From: Pleionea litopenaei
GTDB taxonomy: Bacteria; Pseudomonadota; Gammaproteobacteria; Enterobacterales; Kangiellaceae
Direction of reading: 5' to 3'
Length of the DNA: 64,000 nt
NCBI RefSeq assembly: GCF_031198435.1
Contig: NZ_CP133548.1
Span: 4,250,001 to 4,314,000, forward strand
The translations under genes were made by a program, and so were the position numbers. Shown here piece after piece: positions 36,959 to 47,221 of the stretch (within the stretch, counting starts at the first letter, position 1; each line of letters opens with the position of its first letter). The notes under the pieces are model-generated. The model did no database searches. It had not been told where the DNA came from and was given only the letters and a program-made list of their open reading frames with translations.

Positions 36959-38299
36959 ATGAAAGTCACCGTATTTGGTATAGGTTACGTTGGGTTGGTA
37001 CAAGGCGCCGTGCTGGCATCCGTCGGTCACGATGTACTCTGTGTGGATGTTGATCAGAGTAAAGTCGACAACCTTAAAAAAGGACTTATTCCCATTTATG
37101 AGCCAGGCCTAACGCCCTTGGTCGAAGAAAATGTGGCTGCTGGTCGATTAGATTTCACCACGGATGCTGAGCGAGCGGTAAACCATGGCGATTTTCAGTT
37201 TATTGCGGTAGGAACTCCGCCAGATGAAGATGGTTCTGCTGATCTCAAATATGTGTTGAGCGTTGCAGAAACCATTGCAACTCACATGCAAACGCCGAAA
37301 GTCGTCATCAATAAGTCCACCGTACCAGTGGGCACGGCGGATAAAGTCACGCAGAAGATTTCCGAAACGCTACAAACCCTAAGCAAGTCCGTCGAATTCT
37401 CTGTGGTGTCGAATCCTGAGTTTCTTAAAGAGGGCGCTGCAGTAAATGACTGTTTGCGTCCGGATCGAATTATCATTGGCACGTCTGACGATGCGGTCGA
37501 AGAGAAAATGCGCGAATTATACGCGCCCTTTAATCGTAACCATGACAAGATCATCGTGATGGATGTGCGCAGTGCCGAGTTGACCAAATACGCCGCGAAT
37601 TGCATGTTGGCCACCAAGATTTCTTTTATGAATGAAATGTCGAACCTCGCTGAAAAGCTTGGCGCAGATATTGAAGCCGTGCGTCATGGCATCGGTTCGG
37701 ATCCTAGAATTGGCTATCAATTTATTTATCCTGGCTGCGGCTACGGCGGGTCATGTTTTCCAAAAGACGTGCAAGCGCTTATTCGTACTGCCAATGCCAT
37801 TGGCCATAAGCCATCGATTCTAGAAGCGGTGGAGGCGACCAACTACGCGCAAAAAGATAAATTATTCGCGTATTTGAGTGACTTTTTTAATGGCGATCTT
37901 GCCGGAAAAACCGTTGCTCTTTGGGGCCTGAGTTTTAAACCCAATACCGATGACATGCGTGAAGCCTCGAGTCGTCGCTTTATGGAAATGGCTTGGGAAG
38001 CAGGGATGAAAGTCCAAGCGTTTGATCCAGAAGCGATGGAAGAAACACAACGAATTTACGGGCAGCGTGATGACCTAGTATTAGTCGGAACGAAGGAAGG
38101 GGCCTTAAAAGGCGCAGATGCGCTAGTGATTTGCACCGAATGGAGCCAATTTAGAGCGCCAGATTTTGCATTAATCAAATCCAGCTTAACCACACCGGTC
38201 ATTATCGATGGGCGTAACATGTTTGAACCCGAGCGCGTTGAAGACAAAGGCATTGCTTATTATGCCATCGGGCGTGGGCGCTCGGTTCAAGCACAGTGA
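36959..38299 (+). CDS. ugd: UDP-glucose 6-dehydrogenase
   Basis: This 446-residue enzyme oxidises UDP-glucose to UDP-glucuronate with two NAD+. The N-terminal Rossmann fold starts [56 protein letters not shown] and the active-site Cys in [16 protein letters not shown] (about 259-274) are all present. The C-terminal domain has [18 protein letters not shown]. It is larger than the 388-residue E. coli enzyme and matches the 440-residue Pseudomonas/Rhizobium class. UDP-glucuronate would feed surface polysaccharides. Confidence 0.96.
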   Translation: MKVTVFGIGYVGLVQGAVLASVGHDVLCVDVDQSKVDNLKKGLIPIYEPGLTPLVEENVAAGRLDFTTDAERAVNHGDFQFIAVGTPPDEDGSADLKYVLSVAETIATHMQTPKVVINKSTVPVGTADKVTQKISETLQTLSKSVEFSVVSNPEFLKEGAAVNDCLRPDRIIIGTSDDAVEEKMRELYAPFNRNHDKIIVMDVRSAELTKYAANCMLATKISFMNEMSNLAEKLGADIEAVRHGIGSDPRIGYQFIYPGCGYGGSCFPKDVQALIRTANAIGHKPSILEAVEATNYAQKDKLFAYLSDFFNGDLAGKTVALWGLSFKPNTDDMREASSRRFMEMAWEAGMKVQAFDPEAMEETQRIYGQRDDLVLVGTKEGALKGADALVICTEWSQFRAPDFALIKSSLTTPVIIDGRNMFEPERVEDKGIAYYAIGRGRSVQAQ

Positions 38300-38388
38300 G
38301 GGTTGAGGTCGTTCGTCGACACCCGTAGAAAACTGAACGCTGTCACAGTTCTTCGTCGATGGGTCAAACTATATTCGTAATAAATACA

Positions 38389-38409
38389 AGCCCTTGCTAG
38401 CCAAGGGCT
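38389..38409 (+). promoter_or_regulatory. Hairpin in the thrS leader region
   Basis: AGCCCTTG and CAAGGGCT form a perfect eight-pair stem with loop CTAGC, 81 bases before the thrS ATG and 90 bases after ugd. No T run follows, so it is not a standard terminator. In E. coli thrS is controlled by threonyl-tRNA synthetase binding leader hairpins; whether this one acts so is unknown. Confidence 0.35.
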
Positions 38410-38490
38410 CCCACCTTGATATAAAATCAGCGGCTTACTTAGCGATCCGCTAAAATTTTAACGTTAACGAATGGATATAAAAGGTATCTC

Positions 38491-40416
38491 ATGCCAGTAA
38501 TTACGCTCCCTGACGGTAGTCAGCGACAATTTGATAATCCGGTAACCGTCTATGACGTTGCCAATGACATAGGGCCAGGTTTAGCGAAAGCAGCGCTAGC
38601 GGGCACGGTTGATGGAAAAGAAGTCGATACCAGCTTCACCATCACCCAAGACGCCGACGTGTCAATTATCACCGAGCGTGACGAGGCCGGGCTCGACGTT
38701 TTGCGTCATTCATGTGCCCATTTGCTGGCCCAAGCAGTGAAGGAGTTGTTTCCAGAAGCGCAAGTGACCATTGGTCCTGTGATTGATAACGGCTTTTATT
38801 ACGACTTTGCTTACGAGCGTCCTTTTACGCCCGAAGACTTAACCGCAATTGAGAAGAAAATGGCTGAGTTGACCAAAGCCGATTTTACCGTTGAGCGCAG
38901 TGAAATGCCGCGCGATGAGGCGGTCACCTTCTTCCGCGAGATGGGCGAAGAATACAAAGCAGAAATTATTGCCAGCATCCCAACCAATGAAGCCATTTCA
39001 TTGTATCGCCAAGGCGACTTTATCGATCTTTGTCGTGGTCCGCATGTACCTAGCACCGGTAAATTAAAAGCATTCAAGCTAATGCGTGTATCGGGTGCTT
39101 ACTGGCGCGGTGATTCGAACAACGAGATGTTGCAGCGAATCTACGGGACCTGCTGGTCGAATAAAAAAGATCTTAAGCAATATTTGCATCGCTTAGAAGA
39201 AGCTGAAAAGCGCGATCATCGTAAACTCGGTAAACAGCAACACTTATTCCATTTTCAAGAAGAGTCTCCAGGAATGGTGTTCTGGCACAACGATGGCTGG
39301 TCAATTTTCAAAACCCTTGAAAGCTATATTCGTGGTGTTTTAAAGAAGTTCGACTATCAAGAAGTGAAAGCGCCACAGGTGCTTGATCGCAGTTTATGGG
39401 AAAAGTCGGGCCATTGGGAAAAGTTCAAAGACGACATGTTTACAACCGAGTCGGAAAATCGCACTTATGCGGTAAAGCCGATGAACTGTCCTGGTCATAT
39501 TTTAATTTATAATCAAGGGCTTAAGTCTTATCGAGATTTACCATTGCGAATCGCTGAGTTCGGCTCCTGTCACCGTAACGAGCCTTCTGGCGCATTGCAC
39601 GGGTTGATGCGGGTGCGTGGCTTTACTCAAGACGATGCCCATGTTTTTTGCACCGAAGATCAAATTCAAGATGAAGTCGCTATTTTAATCGACATGATTT
39701 ATCAAGTTTATGCCGATTTTGGGTTCGAAAAAATCGAAATTAAACTCTCCACACGCCCAGAAAAGCGAGTGGGCAGCGATGAAATCTGGGATAAAGCCGA
39801 GCAGGCTTTAGCCGATGCGCTCAAGTCGAAAGGCATAGAGTACGAATTGCAACCCGGAGAAGGGGCGTTTTATGGCCCGAAAATCGAGTTCTCACTGCGT
39901 GATTGTCTCGATCGCGTGTGGCAATGCGGTACGGTTCAGCTCGATTTCTCAATGCCAGGTCGTTTAGGCGCTGAATACGTTGCCGAAGATGGCAGCAAGC
40001 AAACCCCGGTCATGATCCACCGTGCTGTATTGGGGTCATTGGAGCGTTTTATCGGTATTTTGATTGAAGAATACGCCGGTAAATTTCCACCTTGGTTGGC
40101 GCCAACGCAAGCCGTGGTGATGAATATTACCGATAAACAGGCCGATTTTGCGCAAAAAGTAGCAAATTCTTTGAATAATAAAGGGTTTAGAGCCAAAGTA
40201 GACTTGAGAAACGAGAAAATCGGCTTTAAAATTCGCGAGCACACTTTAGCGCGTGTTCCTTTTCTGCTTGTGGTCGGTGACCGCGAAATGGAAGAACAGC
40301 AGGTTGCGGTAAGAACCCGAAACGGAAAAGACTTGGGTTCGTTGTCAATTGAGGCGTTTGAGGCCATATTAAACGACAGCATAGCGCAGCTCGGTAGAAA
40401 CAATCTGGAGGAGTAG
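38491..40416 (+). CDS. thrS: Threonine--tRNA ligase
   Basis: This 641-residue class II aminoacyl-tRNA synthetase charges tRNA-Thr. The N-terminal TGS domain begins [14 protein letters not shown]. The editing domain carries [16 protein letters not shown] (HxxxH zinc-like site) and [16 protein letters not shown]. Catalytic motifs are [10 protein letters not shown] (zinc Cys), [22 protein letters not shown] (motif 2) and the TARW-type motif 3 region ([21 protein letters not shown]). The anticodon-binding domain is the last 110 residues. It heads the translation block; infC begins four bases after its stop. Confidence 0.98.
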   Translation: MPVITLPDGSQRQFDNPVTVYDVANDIGPGLAKAALAGTVDGKEVDTSFTITQDADVSIITERDEAGLDVLRHSCAHLLAQAVKELFPEAQVTIGPVIDNGFYYDFAYERPFTPEDLTAIEKKMAELTKADFTVERSEMPRDEAVTFFREMGEEYKAEIIASIPTNEAISLYRQGDFIDLCRGPHVPSTGKLKAFKLMRVSGAYWRGDSNNEMLQRIYGTCWSNKKDLKQYLHRLEEAEKRDHRKLGKQQHLFHFQEESPGMVFWHNDGWSIFKTLESYIRGVLKKFDYQEVKAPQVLDRSLWEKSGHWEKFKDDMFTTESENRTYAVKPMNCPGHILIYNQGLKSYRDLPLRIAEFGSCHRNEPSGALHGLMRVRGFTQDDAHVFCTEDQIQDEVAILIDMIYQVYADFGFEKIEIKLSTRPEKRVGSDEIWDKAEQALADALKSKGIEYELQPGEGAFYGPKIEFSLRDCLDRVWQCGTVQLDFSMPGRLGAEYVAEDGSKQTPVMIHRAVLGSLERFIGILIEEYAGKFPPWLAPTQAVVMNITDKQADFAQKVANSLNNKGFRAKVDLRNEKIGFKIREHTLARVPFLLVVGDREMEEQQVAVRTRNGKDLGSLSIEAFEAILNDSIAQLGRNNLEE

Positions 40417-40419
40417 ATT

Positions 40420-40968
40420 ATTAAAGGTCCAAGAGGCAAAGGCGGTCCTGAGAAGCGATCGCAACGAATGAACGACGAAATTACAGCGAAAGAAGTCCGA
40501 CTTATAGGAGCCGACGGTGAACAAGTCGGTGTTATGAATACCCGCGAGGCACTTGCGCAAGCCGAAGAGCTTGAGTTGGATCTCGTTGAAATTTCGCCCG
40601 ATGCTAGCCCTCCAGTGTGTCGGATTATGGATTACGGTAAGTTTTTATTCGAGAAGAAGAAAGCTGCCGCAGCGGCCAAGAAGAAACAGGTCCAAGTACA
40701 GATTAAAGAGATTAAGTTCCGCCCAGGAACCGACATTGGTGACTACAATGTCAAGCTACGTAACTTAATCAAGTTTTTAGAGCACGGCGATAAAGCGAAA
40801 ATTACGGTGCGCTTCCGTGGTCGAGAAATGGCTCACAAAGAGCTGGGTATTGAGTTACTTCAGCGAGTTGAGAAAGATTTAGAAGAGTACGGTGAAGTCG
40901 AATCTAGACCCACCATGCTTGGGCGTCAGATGACCATGGTTATCGCGCCAACTAAAAAGAAGAAGTAG
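40420..40968 (+). CDS. infC: Translation initiation factor IF-3, ATT start
   Basis: IF-3 keeps 30S subunits free and checks the start codon. The 182-residue frame starts at ATT 40420: GGAGGAG at 40407-40413 sits six bases upstream, and the reading [21 protein letters not shown] matches the basic N-terminus of IF-3. The first ATG in frame (40468) would remove the conserved N-terminal tail. A second ATT at 40417 is too close to the ribosome site. AUU starts are the known basis of IF-3 autoregulation in enterobacteria. The body has [13 protein letters not shown] and [15 protein letters not shown]. It follows thrS directly. Confidence 0.96.
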   Translation: MKGPRGKGGPEKRSQRMNDEITAKEVRLIGADGEQVGVMNTREALAQAEELELDLVEISPDASPPVCRIMDYGKFLFEKKKAAAAAKKKQVQVQIKEIKFRPGTDIGDYNVKLRNLIKFLEHGDKAKITVRFRGREMAHKELGIELLQRVEKDLEEYGEVESRPTMLGRQMTMVIAPTKKKK

Positions 40969-41079
40969 TTAACGTTAAAACACGTTAGCAACAAACGCAT
41001 TGCAATCCGTTGGTCTAGGCTACCGGATTCAATACGCATCTCTTGCGGTCTATTCGCAACCGACTTGGGATGAAACGGG

Positions 41080-41151
41080 GAACAAGCAAATACGCTTGTT
41101 CAATTAAATAACGCTGTTGTGCGCAATAAAACAGACAACCTTGTTGTTGTC
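41080..41151 (+). promoter_or_regulatory. Structured leader before rpmI-rplT
   Basis: The 273-base gap after infC holds two perfect hairpins: GAACAAGC/GCTTGTTC at 41080-41101 (loop of 6) and GACAAC/GTTGTC at 41134-41151 (loop of 6). Neither has a T run. In other bacteria L20 represses this operon by binding a folded leader upstream of rpmI, so this is a candidate L20 operator; no match to a described fold was tested. Confidence 0.4.
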
Positions 41152-41241
41152 GGCCAACAGATAGTCGAAAACTGACCGTCACTCAGCTTGTCTGAGGCGA
41201 TGAGTGGTTTGAGACAATGGTAACGAATGCGGAGTTTTACC

Positions 41242-41439
41242 ATGCCAAAGATCAAAACAGATCGCGGCGCAGCCAAGCGCTTTAAAAAAACCGGCAAAGG
41301 TGGCTACAAACATGGCCAATCTCACTTACGTCACATTCTGACTAAGAAGAGCTCTAAGCGTAAGCGTCAGCTTCGTCATTTGAAGATGATCGCGCCTGCT
41401 GATGTTGCTCAGCTTAACCGTCAGTTACCGTACTTATAA
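41242..41439 (+). CDS. rpmI: 50S ribosomal protein L35
   Basis: This is a 65-residue basic ribosomal protein. The N-terminus [20 protein letters not shown] and the [18 protein letters not shown] segment are diagnostic. The ATG at 41242 is preferred; an in-frame ATG at 41227 adds MRSFT, which is not part of the family. rplT starts 15 bases after the stop, in the conserved infC-rpmI-rplT order. Confidence 0.97.
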   Translation: MPKIKTDRGAAKRFKKTGKGGYKHGQSHLRHILTKKSSKRKRQLRHLKMIAPADVAQLNRQLPYL

Positions 41440-41454
41440 GTGGAGGGTTGAACC

Positions 41455-41814
41455 ATGCCAAGAGTAAAACGTGGAGTCACCGCACACAAACGTCACAAAA
41501 AAGTTTTAAAGTCAGCCAAAGGTTATTACGGCGCTCGTAGTCGCGTTTTCCGCGTCGCGAAGCAAGCAGTAATCAAAGCTGGTCAATATGCTTACCGTGA
41601 CCGTCGTCAGCGTAAGCGTCAATTCCGTGCATTATGGATCCAGCGTATCAATGCTGCGAGCCGTGAGTGTGGTTTGTCGTACAGCAAATTCATCAATGGC
41701 TTGAAAAAAGCTTCTGTTGAAGTGGATCGTAAGATCCTGGCGGATATTGCGGTTTATGATAAAGCCGCTTTTGCAGCCCTAGCTGAAAAAGCTAAAGCTG
41801 CCCTGTCTGCGTAA
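41455..41814 (+). CDS. rplT: 50S ribosomal protein L20
   Basis: This is a 119-residue protein that binds 23S rRNA early in large subunit assembly. [19 protein letters not shown], the [21 protein letters not shown] stretch and [18 protein letters not shown] are family signatures. GGAGGG precedes the ATG. In several bacteria L20 also represses its own operon. A terminator follows 35 bases after the stop. Confidence 0.98.
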   Translation: MPRVKRGVTAHKRHKKVLKSAKGYYGARSRVFRVAKQAVIKAGQYAYRDRRQRKRQFRALWIQRINAASRECGLSYSKFINGLKKASVEVDRKILADIAVYDKAAFAALAEKAKAALSA

Positions 41815-41849
41815 GTAAGACACAGTTCCAACTTTGGAATGCCTTACGA

Positions 41850-41880
41850 GGGGAAGGGCCGAACGTCCTTCCCCTTTTTT
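41850..41880 (+). terminator. Rho-independent terminator after rplT
   Basis: GGGGAAGG (41850-41857) pairs with CCTTCCCC (41867-41874) around a nine-base loop and is followed by a run of six T. It ends the infC-rpmI-rplT transcript. Confidence 0.92.
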
Positions 41881-41982
41881 ATTTCGTCTTGTGCCAATTT
41901 ATTATTGGTGAAGCCTGAGAAGATTTGAAAAACTGACAGATGTTCAATTAATCAAATCAGTTAGATAGAAGCGTAAATAAAG

Positions 41983-42041
41983 AAATATTGTCTCAATAAA
42001 TTGAAGGTTTAAATAGTCATGGTTTTATTGAGACAATATTT
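41983..42041 (+). promoter_or_regulatory. Long perfect inverted repeat in the pheS leader
   Basis: AAATATTGTCTCAATAAA (41983-42000) is the exact reverse complement of 42024-42041; the loop is 23 bases. The right arm is followed by a few more T and ends 29 bases before pheS. It could be an attenuator-type terminator of the pheST transcript or an operator for a dimeric protein. No Phe-rich leader peptide like E. coli PheM was found upstream. Confidence 0.6.
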
Positions 42042-42061
42042 TTTAAGATGCAATTGATTAG

Positions 42062-43087
<1,026 letters not shown>

Positions 43088-43207
43088 GCGTCGCATCGAG
43101 TTTTTCAAAGCAATGAGTGCTTTGCAACAGAATAATAATTTTGACATTTTGACAAAACGTAAAATATCTAACGTGATTGTCAGCAGTAACAGCAACGGAT
43201 TTTAGTC

Positions 43208-45586
43208 ATGAAGATCAGTGAAAAATGGTTAAGAGAATGGGTTAACCCTGCAGCGACCACCGATGAGTTAGCCGCACAGTTAACAATGGCTGGTTTAGAG
43301 GTCGATGCAGTTGAAGTGTTTGGCGACACCTTAGATGGCGTTGTCGTAGGGCAAATTGTACAAGCTGAACAACACCCAGATGCCGATAAACTGCGCGTGT
43401 GCAGCGTCGATGTTGGTGGCGATGAAGCGTTGCAAATTATTTGCGGTGCGCCGAATGCGCGAGCGGGCATTAAAGTTGCGGTAGCAACCATTGGTTCGGT
43501 ATTGCCGGGTGACTTTAAAATTAAAAAAGCGAAATTGCGTGGTGTCGCGTCGCATGGAATGTTGTGCTCTGAAAAAGAGTTAAATATTTCAGAAGAAAGC
43601 GATGGCATTATGGAGCTACCAGAGAACGCGCCCATCGGTGAGTCATTGGTCAAATACTTAGATTTGATCGATACCGTTATCGAAGTGGATTTAACGCCTA
43701 ATCGTGGCGACTGTTTAGGCATGCGCGGTATCGCTCGTGAAGTGGGTGTTAATCATCAAGCAGATGTTACCGAAGTTGCCTGCGATCCTGTTGCGCCAAC
43801 CATTGATGACACCATTTCCATCGAACTGGCTGCGCCAGAAGCCTGTCCTCGTTATGTTGGCAGAGTGATCCGTAACATTAACTTAGATGCGCAAACACCC
43901 AATTGGATGAAGCAGCGTCTTGAGCGTGCCGGAGTTCGAGCGATCGAACCGTCAGTTGATATTACTAATTATGTGTTATTAGAACTGGGTCACCCGATGC
44001 ACGCGTTCGATTTAGCGCAAATCGACGGTGGCATTGTGGTCCGCTACGCAAAAGCCGATGAAAAGCTCGTGTTACTCGACGGTAAAGAAGTTAGCCTCAC
44101 AGAAGATACACTACTGATTGCCGACAGCAAAAAGCCATTGGCCATTGCTGGCGTAATGGGAGGCGAACATTCAGGCATTAATGAGCAGACCAAAGACGTG
44201 TTGCTCGAAGCCGCTTTTTTCCAACCCATCGCTTTAGCCGGTAAAGCTCGAGAGTATGGCTTGCACACCGATGCGTCGCATCGTTTTGAGCGTGGGGTCG
44301 ATTATCAATTGCAGCTCGCGGCGATGGAACGGGCGACTCAACTAATGCTGGATATTTGTGGTGGTGAACCGGGGCCGGTGATTGATCAGCAAGTGGCTGA
44401 GCAGATGCCGCAAAAAGCCCCCGTTTCTTTGCGCCGTGCTCGCATTACTCGGCTATTGGGTATCACCCTTGAAGACACTCAGGTAGAAGATATCTTAACC
44501 CGTTTGGGCATGACCTTAACCGATAACGGTGAAGGTTGGACCGTTGAAGTGCCATCTTATCGTTTTGATATCAGCATTGAAGAAGATTTAATTGAAGAGT
44601 TAGTGCGAATTTATGGTTACAACAATGTGCCATCACGCTTACCACAAAATGACATGGCCATGGTGGCGCGTCCGGAGCATAAAGTTCGAAAGTCAGCTAT
44701 TCGTAACTTACTGGTTGCAAGGGGTTACCAAGAAGCGATTACTTACAGCTTTGGTGAACCCGAATTGATGCAAAGCATTAATCCGAATGTGCCCTCCATT
44801 GAACTCTTGAACCCAATATCGTCTGAGCTGTCTGTGATGCGTACGTCTTTGTGGCCAGCATTGATAAAGGCAGCAGAGTACAACTTTAATCGCCAACAAG
44901 ATCGCGTTCGTTTATTTGAGTTAGGATTGCGTTTTGAGAACCACGATGAAGGCCTCAAGCAAGTGCCAACACTGGCCGCGGTGATTGGTGGTCACTTACA
45001 AGCTGAGAGCTGGGAAGGAAAGAGTCGCCCTGTGGATTTCTACGATTTAAAGGGTGACTTGGAATCTATATTAAAATTAACTGTAAATTCAGGCAGTTAT
45101 CTGTTTAAATTAGAGGAACATCCAAGTTTGCATCCGGGGCAGTCGGCACGTATCTATCGTGGCAACAAAGCGGTCGGATGGCTGGGTAAATTGCACCCAA
45201 TGAAGAAAAAATCTCTTGGGTTAGAGCAGGATTTGTACCTGTTTGAGCTGGATTTATCGGCGATTAATAAGAGAAAGTTGCCTAAATTCGCTGAATTGTC
45301 ACGATATCCTTCGATTCGACGTGATCTTGCAGTGGTTGTTGACGAGTCAGTAGAAGTGGCGCAACTTATTGATTTAATTAGACAAACGGCTGGAAATCTA
45401 CTAAAACATATAAATATCTTCGACGTCTATCGCGGTGACGGAGTAGAAACGGGTAGAAAAAGTGTTGCGCTGGCTATGATTTTACAGCATGCTACGCGAA
45501 CGCTGAAGGATGCCGAAGTTACCGCGATTGTCGATAAGACGGTAAAACAGCTCGAAACCCAACTTGGAGCGGTGTTACGAGATTAA
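43208..45586 (+). CDS. pheT: Phenylalanine--tRNA ligase beta subunit
   Basis: This is the 792-residue tRNA-binding and editing subunit. It contains the N-terminal OB/EMAP-like tRNA-binding domain (residues 39-150; HPDADKLRVCSVDVGG, ICGAPNARAGIKVAVA), the B3/B4 editing region (ITNYVLLELGHPMHAFDL), the B5 domain, the inactive class II-like core (ELVRIYGYNNVPSRLP, NPISSELSVMRTSLWP) and the C-terminal FDX-ACB domain (RYPSIRRDLAVVVDESV). The ATG at 43208 is standard. ihfA follows after 18 bases, the usual gammaproteobacterial order. Confidence 0.98.
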   Translation: MKISEKWLREWVNPAATTDELAAQLTMAGLEVDAVEVFGDTLDGVVVGQIVQAEQHPDADKLRVCSVDVGGDEALQIICGAPNARAGIKVAVATIGSVLPGDFKIKKAKLRGVASHGMLCSEKELNISEESDGIMELPENAPIGESLVKYLDLIDTVIEVDLTPNRGDCLGMRGIAREVGVNHQADVTEVACDPVAPTIDDTISIELAAPEACPRYVGRVIRNINLDAQTPNWMKQRLERAGVRAIEPSVDITNYVLLELGHPMHAFDLAQIDGGIVVRYAKADEKLVLLDGKEVSLTEDTLLIADSKKPLAIAGVMGGEHSGINEQTKDVLLEAAFFQPIALAGKAREYGLHTDASHRFERGVDYQLQLAAMERATQLMLDICGGEPGPVIDQQVAEQMPQKAPVSLRRARITRLLGITLEDTQVEDILTRLGMTLTDNGEGWTVEVPSYRFDISIEEDLIEELVRIYGYNNVPSRLPQNDMAMVARPEHKVRKSAIRNLLVARGYQEAITYSFGEPELMQSINPNVPSIELLNPISSELSVMRTSLWPALIKAAEYNFNRQQDRVRLFELGLRFENHDEGLKQVPTLAAVIGGHLQAESWEGKSRPVDFYDLKGDLESILKLTVNSGSYLFKLEEHPSLHPGQSARIYRGNKAVGWLGKLHPMKKKSLGLEQDLYLFELDLSAINKRKLPKFAELSRYPSIRRDLAVVVDESVEVAQLIDLIRQTAGNLLKHINIFDVYRGDGVETGRKSVALAMILQHATRTLKDAEVTAIVDKTVKQLETQLGAVLRD

Positions 45587-45604
45587 AGCCTTGAGGGGTT
45601 GTGT

Positions 45605-45907
45605 ATGGCATTAACCAAAGCGGATATGGCAGAGCGTTTATTTGAGGAATTAGGCCTGAATAAACGCGAAGCTAAAGAAATGGTTGAAACGTTTTTTGAA
45701 GAGGTGCGCAGCGCATTGGAAAAAGGCGAGCAGGTGAAGTTGTCAGGGTTTGGGAACTTCGATTTGCGCGACAAGAATCAACGACCGGGTCGTAATCCAA
45801 AGACCGGCGAAGAGATCCCAATTTCAGCGCGGCGTGTAGTGACATTCCGTCCAGGACAAAAACTTAAGGCCCGGGTAGAGGCGTATGCTGGAAGCGAGCA
45901 ACAATAA
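45605..45907 (+). CDS. ihfA: Integration host factor alpha subunit
   Basis: This is a 100-residue HU/IHF-family DNA-bending protein that works as a dimer with Ihf[29 protein letters not shown] and [28 protein letters not shown] are diagnostic of the alpha subunit; RPGRNPKTG is the beta-arm tip with the intercalating Pro. The ATG at 45605 is chosen over a TTG at 45599. Its end overlaps the MerR-type gene by 23 bases. Confidence 0.97.
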   Translation: MALTKADMAERLFEELGLNKREAKEMVETFFEEVRSALEKGEQVKLSGFGNFDLRDKNQRPGRNPKTGEEIPISARRVVTFRPGQKLKARVEAYAGSEQQ

Positions 45908-46244
45908 CGAATTACAACCGATACCGGCCAAGCGTTACTTCACCATTGGTGAAGTGAGTGACTTGTGTCAGGTAAAACCACACGTATTGCGCTACTGGGA
46001 GCAAGAGTTCCCGCAGCTGCATCCAATAAAGCGTCGTGGTAATCGTCGTTACTATCAACGTGAAGATGTGATGGTGATCCGTCAGATCCGTGAACTGTTA
46101 TACGATAAAGGCTTCACCATTGGTGGTGCGCGTCAGCAGTTAGAAACGAGTGAAGAGGGCGAGCAAGATAGCAAGCTTTCGGGTGACGTGGTCAAAATGT
46201 TGATCAACGAACTTGAAGATGTGGTGCGTATTCTTCGTACCTGA
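45885..46244 (+). CDS. MerR-family transcriptional regulator
   Basis: This is a 119-residue regulator. The winged helix-turn-helix starts near residue 16 ([30 protein letters not shown]), followed by [37 protein letters not shown] and a short dimerisation helix. There is no effector-binding domain and no Cys cluster. Small MerR-like genes at this place behind ihfA are common in gammaproteobacteria; their target is unknown. A terminator follows 30 bases after the stop. Confidence 0.93.
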   Translation: MLEASNNNELQPIPAKRYFTIGEVSDLCQVKPHVLRYWEQEFPQLHPIKRRGNRRYYQREDVMVIRQIRELLYDKGFTIGGARQQLETSEEGEQDSKLSGDVVKMLINELEDVVRILRT

Positions 46245-46273
46245 TCAATCCCTATACATTCAGTGAGTTATCC

Positions 46274-46306
46274 AAAAGCAGTCCTCGAAAAGGATTGCTT
46301 TTTTTA
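46274..46306 (+). terminator. Rho-independent terminator after the ihfA-MerR unit
   Basis: AGCAGTCCT pairs with AGGATTGCT (one G-U pair, tetraloop-size loop) and is followed by a run of seven T. It ends the pheST-ihfA-MerR transcript before the tRNA gene. Confidence 0.88.
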
Positions 46307-46359
46307 TATAAATCGTTATCATTGCTGCCTCGTTGAAAAGCCCGAGTGGCAGACGAAAT

Positions 46360-46436
46360 CGGAGCGTGGCGCAGCCTGGTAGCGCACTTGCATGGGGTGC
46401 AAGGGGTCGGAGGTTCGAATCCTCTCGCTCCGACCA
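46360..46436 (+). tRNA. tRNA-Pro, anticodon GGG
   Basis: This is a 77-base tRNA with acceptor arms CGGAGCG/CGCTCCG and an encoded CCA end. The D arm is GCGC..AGCCTGGTAGCGC. The anticodon stem is CTTGC/GCAAG with loop ATGGGGT, so the anticodon is GGG, reading CCC and CCU. The T arm is GGAGG-TTCGAAT-CCTCT. It marks the border between the housekeeping block and the NRPS region. Confidence 0.97.
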
Positions 46437-47221
46437 ATTTTTTCTCATCTACCAATAGTGAGTGACTTTCTACTCAATCTGAAAGCTTTCTGAAGTTTAG
46501 GTATAAAACTTCAATTCAAATGAAGAATAGCTGTTTCTTAATAAAATACGCGTATTGTCAACGAGATCTTTGAATTTTCCTAACTGCAATAATCTTATGG
46601 GGCTGCTAAGAGTCGAGAGAATCTAGAGAATCGATCGAGTTGATTCAATAGACTTAAAGAGTTTGATGGCCTATGTGTTAGATAAGTCCTTATTTTAGAT
46701 TTGTTCCGGCAGTTGAGTAATGAATATTTCAATTTTTAAACTCAAATGGAAATGAGCAGTATTGAGACAGTTAATAAATACTTTGTTGTGAGATGATAGG
46801 ATTTAAACGGAGTGCCCTAAGAGTGGTTCATTATCGAAACGACGGGCGAATTATTATCCAAGGTATTTATGGTGTTTTAATGTCAGAGAGAGAGCATTAA
46901 GACATAAAGAGGCGCAACCTCAATGGTTTGTAAACCTACTGTAGTCATGGTTGTTTAATGCCATTATAAATAAGCCCTTTTAGAGTTCAAAGGTGGCTTG
47001 TCGATACCCTTCAAATAACGTTAGAATTGAAGTGCAAGAATAGATAAGGGAATATCGTCACCTATCGATTCTGTTTATTACTAGCGGAGTTGAATAGACA
47101 AACTAAGAGTTTGCGGAATTTTTCACATAAGGTTAATAGTGTAATTTAAACCTTTTCAAGGGAGAATTAGCAATGGACTTCTTCAAAAAATGCAATTAGG
47201 ACAATTACATAAACAAAGCTT
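46437..47221 (+). other. 785-base region without a recognisable gene
   Basis: All frames are short and broken and no protein family, tRNA or terminator was recognised. A mini-frame at 47173-47199 with a good ribosome site is the only coding-like signal. The region separates tRNA-Pro from the NRPS-linked genes and may hold promoters of the esterase gene or decayed DNA. Confidence 0.5.
47173..47199 (+). CDS. Possible eight-codon leader peptide before the esterase gene
   Basis: ATG GAC TTC TTC AAA AAA TGC AAT TAG reads MDFFKKCN. It is preceded by AAGGGAGAA with good spacing, whereas the esterase ATG 22 bases downstream has no clear ribosome site. It may serve translational coupling or control. 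A chance occurrence is just as possible. Confidence 0.25.
   Translation: MDFFKKCN

Noticed and set aside
38389-38409. Terminator after ugd
   Set aside because: The hairpin is good but no T run follows, and it lies 90 bases behind the stop; it was kept only as a possible leader element.
39936-40439. 167-codon frame on the - strand over the end of thrS
   Set aside because: thrS is certain on the + strand and the antisense translation has no recognisable features.
40468-40968. infC starting at ATG 40468
   Set aside because: This would remove 16 conserved N-terminal residues; a strong ribosome site and the known AUU start of infC point to ATT 40420.
43180-43722. 180-codon frame on the - strand over the start of pheT
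   Set aside because: It is an antisense shadow of conserved pheT codons with Ser/Pro/Thr-rich low-complexity sequence.
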